From: JAAYCO01 sp964632015
GTDB lineage: Bacteria > Planctomycetota > Phycisphaerae > SM23-33
NCBI GenBank assembly: GCA_964632015.1
Contig: CAZWAT010000001.1
Coordinates: 10,274-74,273, forward strand
Length of the DNA: 64,000 nt
Reading direction: 5' to 3'
Position numbers and translations under genes: made by a program. Below, piece by piece: positions 54,748 through 62,800 of this stretch. Position 1 is the stretch's first letter. The number at the start of each line of letters is the position of its first letter. The notes beneath the pieces were generated by a model that was not told the origin of the DNA, ran no database searches, and was given only the letters and a program-made list of their open reading frames with translations.

Positions 54748-54937
54748 GATTGTTTGCCCGAAATCAACGGGCACAGATCAACATATTCGTTATACGAACG
54801 CGAGGCAAGAAAGAAAACGAGTGGCTCGATTTTCTTCACGCGCACCGTCCCCGAGATGAGCCCCAACGCCCCGCCGGGTCGCACCCAGAGGTCTTCACGA
54901 TCGCATCAACCCTGCATCCATAATCCCGGCGATGCTG

Positions 54938-56767
54938 CTATTTCTTAAGCCTGTCGAGTAATCCACCCAGCGGTGGCTTCTCCGCGGGCTGGGTTGACGG
55001 GCTCGTGGTGGCGGTTCGGCTGCGAAGACTCTCGGTGATAAGCTCCGTGCCCATTCTCACCACGCCTGTCTTTGCGCTTTCAATCAGTGCATTGAGCATC
55101 GTCTTGTCATCTATCACAAGTCGGGGGCGATGAGGAATGCCTTCGAGCCTGACGGCAAAACTGAGATCGCGGGCCTGATCGAGCATCTGCTTGCTTCTCT
55201 CGGCGTCCATTCCAAGAACGCCTTTGCCGTCGGAGGAGACAATCTCAAGATCGCTCGCGCTGATAAGGACTGGCATGTCGAGCATGTCCGGGGTGAATCT
55301 GCCGTCAACCTGAACATGCGCCTTACCCTGTTCAACCTTCACTCGTGACTTGTTTCCAAGCATGCCCTTGACGTTGATATCCGGCACGTTGAGACGAAGC
55401 CTGTGCCCGTCGGAATCATCGGTGAAGGCGAACACCAGCTCGACGAGCAGATCCTTGTCGCTCTGGAGCCTGATCATCATTGGCTTTCCGTTGCGGTCAG
55501 GATGACTAGAGACCTCCTCGCCCTGAATGGAATACAGCGTATTGTTGTCGGGACGGGTAACGCCAGATACGTCCAGGTGCCTGATGGTCCATGTAGCCCG
55601 CGCCGCCAGCAGCGAATCCGCAGCCAGTTCGTTCCAGGCGATGCCTTCTTCCTGACGGGCCTGTTGAGTCTCGCCCGCGGTCGGAGTCGACGCCGGTTGC
55701 TCATCGCCCTTGCTTGCGTGCTCCTGTTGCCGCTCCTGCAACCACTTGCGAACCTTGGCTATATGGTCGAGATATTCGCGGTAATCGCGGGATTTCTCAA
55801 AATAGTCGGTGAACACGTCCTGTGGCTGGTCTTCGGGCACCTCCGGTAGGGGATACACCTCGCCGGGCTTGTCGCGTTTCGCATCAGACAACACTTCCTG
55901 TGCGTGTATTTCGCTTAGGACAAGGCGCTTCGCGAGCAGGTCCCACACGCTCACGCCGGCGGAAAGTCGTTTGGCCTGGATGAGATTGTGCGTGGGCTTC
56001 TCGGGGTTTGTCACCTGCAAACCATCTACCGTAAGCTTGCCTCGAAGAATTGAAAGCGTTGCGGATTGTATATTCGTTTCGGCCCCCACTGCCTCGCCGA
56101 TAGCCGATTGCATCTTGCCCCCAAGGTATGGGCCTGTGACGAACAGATCAACGGCCAGCAGCGGTATCACCACAACCGCCAGTGCGACAACGCGACCGGT
56201 TCGTATCATTGACGGCGTCGTCTGCAACATCTCCTCGAGCGACTTCTTCTGCTTGCCGAAAACCACCCACGCCAGGAACCTTACAAACCTGTTTCGACTG
56301 ACAATCTGCATCTTTTCGCTGGCTTGGTGGGCCTTGATCATCGCCGTTCGAATTCCCCGCACAGCCCTTGATATCGCCAGTCCGCCAGCAATGCCAAGCA
56401 CCACGCCCACCACTAGGCCGCCCATGCGGGTATACACGTGCAGGTCGAACAACGCCAGGATTGGCGCATTGAACAACGCCCGCCACATCCCCCCAAAACC
56501 AATGCCGTGAATAGTGAAGTGCCCAACATAAAACAACGCCGCGGGAAAGATCATCGCAACCACCTTGCCCAGAAGCGCTGCGATACCCGCAAGAGGCTTG
56601 TTGGCGTTTAGCGCGAAACACAACGCCAGAAGGATGAGCGTCAGGGCGTTGAATCCTACCGTCAGCCCCAATATCAACCCGAAGGTCCAACCCATGAGTA
56701 TTTGAGGCGTACCGGCCCCACCACGAATCAGCTTGCCTATCTTGCGGATAAATGAAAACGGCGTCAT
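54938..56767 (-). CDS. Two-domain protein: small multi-helix membrane domain fused to periplasmic repeat-like domain
   Basis: 609 residues. Residues 1-150 hold about four membrane helices (GWTFGLILGLTVGFNALTLILLALCFAL and others), resembling the small TIGR03546-type family; after a helix near 200 (VVALAVVVIPLLAVDLFVTGP) a ~400-residue periplasmic domain resembles TIGR03545, whose start is reminiscent of AsmA. These are neighbouring separate genes in some proteobacteria; here they appear fused. Family assignment is from memory of pattern and is tentative. ATG at 56767 with AAGGAGA upstream. Function unknown. Confidence 0.8.
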   Translation of the reverse strand: MTPFSFIRKIGKLIRGGAGTPQILMGWTFGLILGLTVGFNALTLILLALCFALNANKPLAGIAALLGKVVAMIFPAALFYVGHFTIHGIGFGGMWRALFNAPILALFDLHVYTRMGGLVVGVVLGIAGGLAISRAVRGIRTAMIKAHQASEKMQIVSRNRFVRFLAWVVFGKQKKSLEEMLQTTPSMIRTGRVVALAVVVIPLLAVDLFVTGPYLGGKMQSAIGEAVGAETNIQSATLSILRGKLTVDGLQVTNPEKPTHNLIQAKRLSAGVSVWDLLAKRLVLSEIHAQEVLSDAKRDKPGEVYPLPEVPEDQPQDVFTDYFEKSRDYREYLDHIAKVRKWLQERQQEHASKGDEQPASTPTAGETQQARQEEGIAWNELAADSLLAARATWTIRHLDVSGVTRPDNNTLYSIQGEEVSSHPDRNGKPMMIRLQSDKDLLVELVFAFTDDSDGHRLRLNVPDINVKGMLGNKSRVKVEQGKAHVQVDGRFTPDMLDMPVLISASDLEIVSSDGKGVLGMDAERSKQMLDQARDLSFAVRLEGIPHRPRLVIDDKTMLNALIESAKTGVVRMGTELITESLRSRTATTSPSTQPAEKPPLGGLLDRLKK

Positions 56768-56900
56768 GCAGATTCTCCTTATGCTTGCATGAGAGAACCT
56801 ATACAGCATAACGCCTGTGCACAAAGAAGAACAAATTCATTTATTGGTGCAAAACCCCACTGCCTCGGGAATTGTCGCATCTGTCCCCAAAAAAATCAGA

Positions 56901-57040
56901 AAATTGGAGACATTTATCCCCAGGCCGGAGACATTTATACCTGTTTTAACCTCGACCGGAGACGTTTATCCTTTATTTATCCTCATTTATCCTCATTTAT
57001 CCCCTATTGGAGACATTTATACCTGTTTTAACCTCGATTC
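56901..57040. repeat. Short degenerate direct repeats
   Basis: An exact 29-bp unit (beginning GGAGACATTTATACC) occurs at 56927-56955 and 57009-57037. Related shorter copies lie at 56905-56918 and 56958-56971, and a tandem decamer CCTCATTTAT occurs at 56981-57000. The array has no nearby transposase. Confidence 0.8.
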
Positions 57041-57130
57041 CCCGATTTATCACAATAAACTGCTCTCCGGCAACGGCAAATCTGTTCGCGTTCGCCCTAA
57101 CCTGTTTATTTACAAGCAGTTATATGCCAA

Positions 57131-57155
57131 AAGTATAAATCGAACAATTATACTT
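57131..57155. repeat. Perfect inverted repeat
   Basis: AAGTATAA and TTATACTT separated by 9 bp (57139-57147). It could be an operator or a hairpin; the -10-like TATAAA inside the left arm makes a control site plausible. Nothing is transcribed nearby that I can identify. Confidence 0.35.
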
Positions 57156-57593
57156 GACATGCCCAAAAGTGGCAGCTTGTGGCTGTTATACGGTCACATC
57201 AAGCCGTTCGGGAAGGTCGTTTGAGATGGATTTGCTGTAGAAATCGGCAACGATGCCTGCCAACGGGATGGGTTTTGGGCGATGAGGCCTGACTCGCACA
57301 AATCTTGGCTCGAAACTCTCAAGTTTCTGGGGCCAAAAGGCCGATACTATCGATAGCCCATTGCTGCGCCCTTCTTCACGCTGCGAGAGAAGAGCTGTTG
57401 CGCCAGTTCGGTCTGGTAACGAATTTGTCATACGCCCGTCACTTCCAGTTCGCCTCATGTGGCAAACTTCACGAGCGTCCTTGCTGACTACTGGGCGGTT
57501 CCCTCCGCTGCATTCAATGGTAAGCCCACATGCAAAAACCGTCAAGGTGCAAACTGGGATAAGTGGTGTGGTAGGCTGACCCCCAGCCTGCGA

Positions 57594-60488
57594 TTATTCC
57601 TGCTTCATGTGTTTCGCGAGATACGTGCCAGTGTAGGAGTCTGAATTGGCGGCGATTTCTTCGGGCGTTCCCTCCGCGACGATAGTCCCACCGCCGTCGC
57701 CACCTTCGGGGCCGAGGTCTATTATCCAGTCGGCGCATTTGATGACGTCAAGATTGTGCTCGATGACGATTATGGTGTTACCCATGTCCGCCAGGCGATT
57801 GAGCACGTTGAGCAGATTATGAATATCCGCGAAGTGCAGGCCTGTGGTCGGTTCGTCAAGCACATAGAGTGTGTGATCTGTCGCCGTCTTGCCAAGCTCC
57901 CCCGCCAGTTTCACCCGCTGCGCCTCGCCGCCCGAAAGTGTAGTCGAACTCTGCCCCAGCTCGACATATCCAAGCCCCACGTCGTTGAGTGCCTTGAGCA
58001 TCTGCCGGATTCGTGGGAAATTCTCAAAAAAGCCAAGCGATTCCTCGACCCGCATGGCGAGCACGTCAGCGATGTTTTTGCCTCGATAACGAATCTCCAG
58101 CGTGTCGCGATTGTACCTGGTGCCCCTGCACTGCTCGCAGGTGACATAGACATCCGGCAGAAAGTGCATTTCAATTCGCTTGAGGCCCTGGCCTTGGCAT
58201 GCTTCGCATCGCCCGCCTTTGACGTTGAAGCTGAACCGGCCAGGCTTATACCCGCGGATCTTTGCCTCGCGCGTCTTGGCGAAAAGCTGGCGAATCAGGT
58301 CGAACACCCCGGTGTACGTCGCGGGGTTGCTTCGGGGCGTTCTTCCGATAGGCGATTGATCTATCTCTATGACCTTGTCGATGCGGGTGAGCCCAAGAAT
58401 TCTGTCATGATCGCCGGGCCTTTCGCGTGAAGAATACAACTTTCGCTTCAGCGCCCGCAGAAGCGTCTGGTTGACAAGTGTGCTTTTGCCCGAGCCGCTG
58501 ACGCCGGTGACACAGATGATCCCGCCCAGCGGAAAACGCACATCGATGTTCTTGAGGTTATGCTCGCGACAACCTTTGAGTTCGATCGCCTTTTTGTGGT
58601 TGACCTGGCGACGCTCGTGAGGAGGACGAATCGTCAGCGCGCCCGAAAGATACTTGCCCGTGATGGACTCCGGCGAGTTGCAGATATCTTCAATAGTTCC
58701 CTGGGCGACCACCTTTCCGCCATGCCTCCCCGCTGCGGGACCCATATCTATAACCATATCCGCGCTGCGGATAGTCTCTTCATCGTGTTCGACAACAAGT
58801 ACTGTATTCCCGATATCCCGAAGGTGCATCAGGGTATTTATCAGTCTGAGGTTGTCTCTCTGGTGCAGGCCGATGGTAGGTTCGTCAAGCACATAGCAAA
58901 CACCCACCAGGTGGCTTCCGACCTGGGTCGCAAGACGTATTCGCTGCGCCTCGCCGCCCGATAGAGTGGATGATGTTCTGTTAAGCGTGATGTATCCCAA
59001 CCCCACGTCTGCAAGAAACGTCAGCCGGTGTCGAATCTCGCGAAGTATGGTGTGCGCTATCTGCGTCTTTTCCTCGCCAAGCGTCAGGTTTGAAAAGAAT
59101 CCAAGCGACAGGCAAATGCTCATTTCCGCTACGTCGTGGATGGATTTTCCATCTATCGTCACCGCCAGCGACGCGGGTCTGAGCCTCTTGCCGGCGCACG
59201 CCGGGCAGGGTTGCTCCGACATGTACCCGTGCAGGTGCGACTTGACGAACTCGCTGTCGGTCTTTTTCCACCGCCTGGTCAGGTTGGGAATCACGCCTTC
59301 CCAATCCCCGTCGCCAAACATGAGTTTTTTGCGAATCCTGTTGGGAATGTTGTCAAAAGGAAGGGTCGGATCAACATCGTAAATCCGCGCGAACTGGCGA
59401 AGCATGCGGTTATAGAAGATGTTCATCCTCTTTCCGCCGTGGCGCCAGGCGTCTATAGCTCCGCCGCTGAGCGAACGCGTCGAGTCGGGCACTATCAGAT
59501 CGGGGTCGAATTCGAGAATCGTCCCCAGCCCATCGCATTCGGGGCAAGCGCCATAAGGGGCGTTGAAGCTGAACATTCGCGGCGTAAGCTCTTCGAGGCT
59601 TGCCTCGGGGTGTACGGGGCAGGCGTAGGTGGCACTGAATATCGTGTCTTTCCACTTGCCCGCCTCGGTTGGTGGCTCGTAACTGACAATCACCAGCCCA
59701 TTTGCCAGCGCAAGGGCGGTTTGCAGACTGTCGCTGAGTCGAACCTCCACGCCCTGCTTGAGGACAAGACGATCAACCACTATCTCTATGGTGTGTTTGC
59801 GATTCTTGTCCAGCTCAGGAACCAGTTTCAGATCGACAATTTCGCCATCTATTCGAGCCCTGACGAACCCTTCACGCTGTGCGTGCCTGATTGCCTCGAC
59901 GTGCTGACCTTTCTGCCCTCGTACTATCGGGGCGAGCACCATGAACCGGGTTTGCGGTTCAAGGGAGGTAACTGCATCGACCATCTGCTGTACGGTCTGG
60001 GACGTTATCGGCCGACCACAGATCCAGCAATGGGGTTCGCCGACGCGGGCAAAAAGCAGCCGAAGGTAGTCGTATATCTCCGTCGTGGTGGCGACGGTTG
60101 ACCTTGGGTTCGACCCGCCCGAACGCTGTTCGATGGCGACGGTTGGCGGAAGACCTTCAATGTGCTCGACATCGGGCTTCGAAAGCTGCTCAAGGAACTG
60201 CCTGGCGTACGCGGAGAGGCTTTCTACGTATTTTCTCTGTCCCTCGGCATAGATCGTGTCAAAGGCGAGCGAGCTTTTGCCCGACCCGCTCAGGCCGGTG
60301 ATTACGACCATCTTGTCCCGCGGAATGCGAATATCGACATTCCGCAGGTTGTGTTCCTTCGCGCCGAGGATGACAATTTCTCTCGTCGGTTCGAGCGCAG
60401 TCGCAGCCGAGGCAGGGATCGCAGGCGAAGTAGCCTGCTCCTGACGCCGATTTGCACCCTGGGATGTCGTATTCTTCTTCCGTGCCAT
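57594..60488 (-). CDS. uvrA: Excinuclease ABC subunit A
   Basis: 964 residues, nucleotide excision repair damage recognition ATPase. First Walker A GLSGSGKSS at 65-73, zinc-binding cysteine pairs CPECDG and CPACAGKR, the first ABC signature TLSGGEAQRIRLATQ, second Walker A VTGVSGSGKST, the second zinc module CEACQGQGLKRIEMHFLPDVYVTCEQC and the second signature LSGGEAQRVKLAGEL. It has a 35-residue disordered N-terminal tail before the conserved start. ATG at 60488 without Shine-Dalgarno; a TATAAT lies 14 nt upstream. Confidence 0.97.
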   Translation of the reverse strand: MARKKNTTSQGANRRQEQATSPAIPASAATALEPTREIVILGAKEHNLRNVDIRIPRDKMVVITGLSGSGKSSLAFDTIYAEGQRKYVESLSAYARQFLEQLSKPDVEHIEGLPPTVAIEQRSGGSNPRSTVATTTEIYDYLRLLFARVGEPHCWICGRPITSQTVQQMVDAVTSLEPQTRFMVLAPIVRGQKGQHVEAIRHAQREGFVRARIDGEIVDLKLVPELDKNRKHTIEIVVDRLVLKQGVEVRLSDSLQTALALANGLVIVSYEPPTEAGKWKDTIFSATYACPVHPEASLEELTPRMFSFNAPYGACPECDGLGTILEFDPDLIVPDSTRSLSGGAIDAWRHGGKRMNIFYNRMLRQFARIYDVDPTLPFDNIPNRIRKKLMFGDGDWEGVIPNLTRRWKKTDSEFVKSHLHGYMSEQPCPACAGKRLRPASLAVTIDGKSIHDVAEMSICLSLGFFSNLTLGEEKTQIAHTILREIRHRLTFLADVGLGYITLNRTSSTLSGGEAQRIRLATQVGSHLVGVCYVLDEPTIGLHQRDNLRLINTLMHLRDIGNTVLVVEHDEETIRSADMVIDMGPAAGRHGGKVVAQGTIEDICNSPESITGKYLSGALTIRPPHERRQVNHKKAIELKGCREHNLKNIDVRFPLGGIICVTGVSGSGKSTLVNQTLLRALKRKLYSSRERPGDHDRILGLTRIDKVIEIDQSPIGRTPRSNPATYTGVFDLIRQLFAKTREAKIRGYKPGRFSFNVKGGRCEACQGQGLKRIEMHFLPDVYVTCEQCRGTRYNRDTLEIRYRGKNIADVLAMRVEESLGFFENFPRIRQMLKALNDVGLGYVELGQSSTTLSGGEAQRVKLAGELGKTATDHTLYVLDEPTTGLHFADIHNLLNVLNRLADMGNTIIVIEHNLDVIKCADWIIDLGPEGGDGGGTIVAEGTPEEIAANSDSYTGTYLAKHMKQE

Positions 60489-60502
60489 TTGCGAAAACGA
60501 TC

Positions 60503-60508
60503 ATTATA
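60503..60508 (-). promoter_or_regulatory. -10 hexamer before uvrA
   Basis: Reads TATAAT on the minus strand, 14 nt before the uvrA ATG, so the leader would be about 7 nt. No LexA-type site is evident. Confidence 0.45.
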
Positions 60509-60542
60509 CGAAATACCTGTCCGGGAGGATATAAAATGTTAT

Positions 60543-61082
60543 ATGGACACCCAGACCGGACTGATACTCGTCGAGGCCGACTTCGCCTATGCACACGCCT
60601 ACGCGGATATGGCGAATGAATACCTTCAGCACGAAAGCGAAATCGAGCCACACGAAGCCAAGACATATCGCCACGCGCTGGAAGACATCAACGCCCACAT
60701 ACGCCTGCTCAGAGACCACTCACGCGGCGAGGGGCTGTCGAAGGGCATGGTTCGCCAGACAACATACTGGTTGATTGACGATGATCGCATCCTCGGCACG
60801 AGCCGGCTGAGACACGAACTGACGCCACCACTGAGGTATGAAGGCGGACACATCGGTTACGGTATCAGGCCTTCGTGCAGGGGACGAGGGTACGGCAACG
60901 TCATCTGCCAACTCACCCTCGATCGAGCCCGCAGGATAGGCATGAAACAGGTGCTTCTTACCTGCAAAGACACCAACATCGCCTCGATGCGCATCATAGA
61001 ATCCAACGGGGGCGTGCTGGAGAACAAGGTCATATCCCGAGAGACCGGCGAATTGATGCGAAGATACTGGATCGCTCTGTAA
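60543..61082 (+). CDS. GNAT family N-acetyltransferase
   Basis: 179 residues. Acetyl-CoA motif IGYGIRPSCRGRGYGNVI near residue 110 and the C-terminal TCKDTNIASMRIIESNGGVLE, typical of RimJ/RimL-like acetyltransferases. The ATG at 60543 follows GGGAGG at 60523-60528, 14 nt away, a loose but plausible spacing; the open frame extends over the uvrA 5' end and is not coding there. Divergent from uvrA. Acceptor unknown. Confidence 0.88.
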   Translation: MDTQTGLILVEADFAYAHAYADMANEYLQHESEIEPHEAKTYRHALEDINAHIRLLRDHSRGEGLSKGMVRQTTYWLIDDDRILGTSRLRHELTPPLRYEGGHIGYGIRPSCRGRGYGNVICQLTLDRARRIGMKQVLLTCKDTNIASMRIIESNGGVLENKVISRETGELMRRYWIAL

Positions 61083-61160
61083 CGCAAGACTCCCCGAGTC
61101 GGGCATCATTCGCATTTCCTTTTCTACCATTACCGCCGGTATTTCAGTAAGATACCTCCG

Positions 61161-62129
61161 GTGAACCATAAGCTGTCCAGGTCGAGAGTATTTACGATCA
61201 TGCTGCTCGCGTCGATCGCCCTGGCGTTATTCGGCAGGGGCGTGACCGGGCGCATGCGCAGCCTTGCGCAGATGCTCATCGCCCCGTTGGGCGACGGGGG
61301 CATGTACGTTGTAAGCGCATTGAAGTCAATCGATCGTGGGCCTACGATTTCTCCCACCGAGGCACTGGCGCTGAGGCACGAGAACGAACAGCTAAGGTTG
61401 CAACTGGTCGAGATGGAACAGCGCTATGCCGAGCAGGCAGGCGCACACCGCCATCAGCTTGAACAGCTTCAGCAAATCCGGTCAAGTGCATTCGTCCCCC
61501 GGCAGGACAACCCATGCGAGCTGATTCATGCGAGAGTGGTCGCGGGCGACGGGTTGTCGTATGGCAACTGGCGTGTGCTTAATCGCGGCGGTGATGGAAT
61601 CGCCCACTCGCCCGTGCTATCGCGCATGCTCATCACCGACCGAAGCAAGGGTATACCCCCCAACCTGGCGGTGATTACATCAAGCGCGCTTGTCGGAAGA
61701 ATCGCATCGAGCGGAGCGTTCACCAGCAAGATTCAGCTTGTTACCGATCGCGGGTTCGCGATTCGCGGCAGAATTGTCAGGCTGATCGATCCTGAAAAGC
61801 CCAGGCTGATAATGTCCAACAAGCCCGGTGAAGCTGGCATGGTCGTACTGACGGACTTCAACAACAGGCTCGAGGTGCTCGCAAGGGGCGACGGCGTTTC
61901 GGGGCTGGTGATAGAAGATGTACCCGAAAGCGAGCGCGTGCTCGCCGGAGACTGGCTTGTGACGAGCGATGACGACCTGCACCTTCGAACTGAAGTTCGA
62001 ATCGGGGTTGTCGAAGAAGTCACCGTTAACCCCTCGGACAGGCGTTTCACCACCGTCAAGGTTCGCCCGTTCGCGGATCTGTCGACCCTGCGCGACGTGT
62101 ACATAGTCTACTGGAAACCCGCTATTTGA
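61161..62129 (+). CDS. mreC: Rod shape-determining protein MreC
   Basis: 322 residues. Short cytoplasmic tail, one membrane helix (VFTIMLLASIALALFGRG), a coiled coil (~70-125, ALALRHENEQLRLQLVEMEQRY) and a beta-rich periplasmic MreC domain. It links MreB-driven wall synthesis to PBP2. The GTG at 61161 is the only start near the basic N-terminus; no good Shine-Dalgarno. mreD starts within its stop codon (TGATG), and the PBP2 gene follows. No mreB is present upstream in this window. Confidence 0.9.
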   Translation: MNHKLSRSRVFTIMLLASIALALFGRGVTGRMRSLAQMLIAPLGDGGMYVVSALKSIDRGPTISPTEALALRHENEQLRLQLVEMEQRYAEQAGAHRHQLEQLQQIRSSAFVPRQDNPCELIHARVVAGDGLSYGNWRVLNRGGDGIAHSPVLSRMLITDRSKGIPPNLAVITSSALVGRIASSGAFTSKIQLVTDRGFAIRGRIVRLIDPEKPRLIMSNKPGEAGMVVLTDFNNRLEVLARGDGVSGLVIEDVPESERVLAGDWLVTSDDDLHLRTEVRIGVVEEVTVNPSDRRFTTVKVRPFADLSTLRDVYIVYWKPAI

Positions 62130-62692
62130 TGCGTTGGATACCATTCGTCATTCTGGCGTACCTCGTTCTGCTGGCACAGACCACGCTGGGCCAATTGCTT
62201 GCGTTCACTGTGCGTTCGGTGGGAACCGTGGTTCCCGACATGGCGGCTGTGCTTGCGGTGTTCGTCGCGCTTTATGTGCGAACATCACTTGACGCGATGA
62301 TCGCCGGGTGGATATTAGGATTTTTTGTCGACCTTCTTGCGGGCGGGCCGGGCGGAACGGTATCGGCAGTTGGCCCAATGGCGATTGCATACTCACTGGC
62401 AGGTGGGCTGGTCTTCTCGCTCAGGGACGCGTTTTTCCGGGAGCGAGCGTCGGCAAGGCTGATCTTAACGCTGATATTCTGCATCCTCGCGCATGTGATG
62501 TGGGTGACGATGCAGTCGATACTGGCGATGTCGATAATGACCTGGGGCGATTACAGCAGGTTGCTTCTTCAGGCGTGTCTGCTTGGGGTATACACCTCGG
62601 TAATCGCTCCGTTGCTATGCGTACTGTTCGACCGCACGAGGGGCCTGCTGATCTCGACGCCGTCGGGCAGAAGCAGAAGATACTATCGGTAG
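62129..62692 (+). CDS. mreD: Rod shape-determining protein MreD
   Basis: 187 residues with about five membrane helices (WIPFVILAYLVLLAQTTL and others). Identified mainly by position between mreC and the PBP2 gene and by helix pattern, since MreD sequences are poorly conserved. The ATG at 62129 overlaps the mreC stop. Confidence 0.85.
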   Translation: MRWIPFVILAYLVLLAQTTLGQLLAFTVRSVGTVVPDMAAVLAVFVALYVRTSLDAMIAGWILGFFVDLLAGGPGGTVSAVGPMAIAYSLAGGLVFSLRDAFFRERASARLILTLIFCILAHVMWVTMQSILAMSIMTWGDYSRLLLQACLLGVYTSVIAPLLCVLFDRTRGLLISTPSGRSRRYYR

Positions 62693-62800
62693 CGGGCATC
62701 ATGACACAAGGAGCGACAACAGACGGAAGCGCCCACCCGCACCGGCGCTTGGATTTATCGACAAGACTCTTCAATCGCGCATTTGGTCACTTCCACCGCA

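Larger units (their letters stand above)
56768..57593. other. Gene-free region of 826 bp with dispersed repeats
   Basis: The only long non-coding stretch in the second half of the window. It includes the repeat array at 56901-57040, an inverted repeat at 57131-57155 and a distal half (57230-57590) without clear features. The open frames across it have biased, repeat-driven composition and no recognisable protein. Confidence 0.6.

Noticed and set aside
54775..54937. Possible fluoride riboswitch before the CLC gene
   Set aside because: No conserved pseudoknot motif is visible on the minus strand.
56817..57224. Plus-strand 135-residue frame in the gene-free stretch
   Set aside because: Its sequence is a translation of the direct repeats and has no Shine-Dalgarno.
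57186..57545. Minus-strand 119-residue frame next to uvrA
   Set aside because: No family resemblance, odd composition and no start signal; probably chance.
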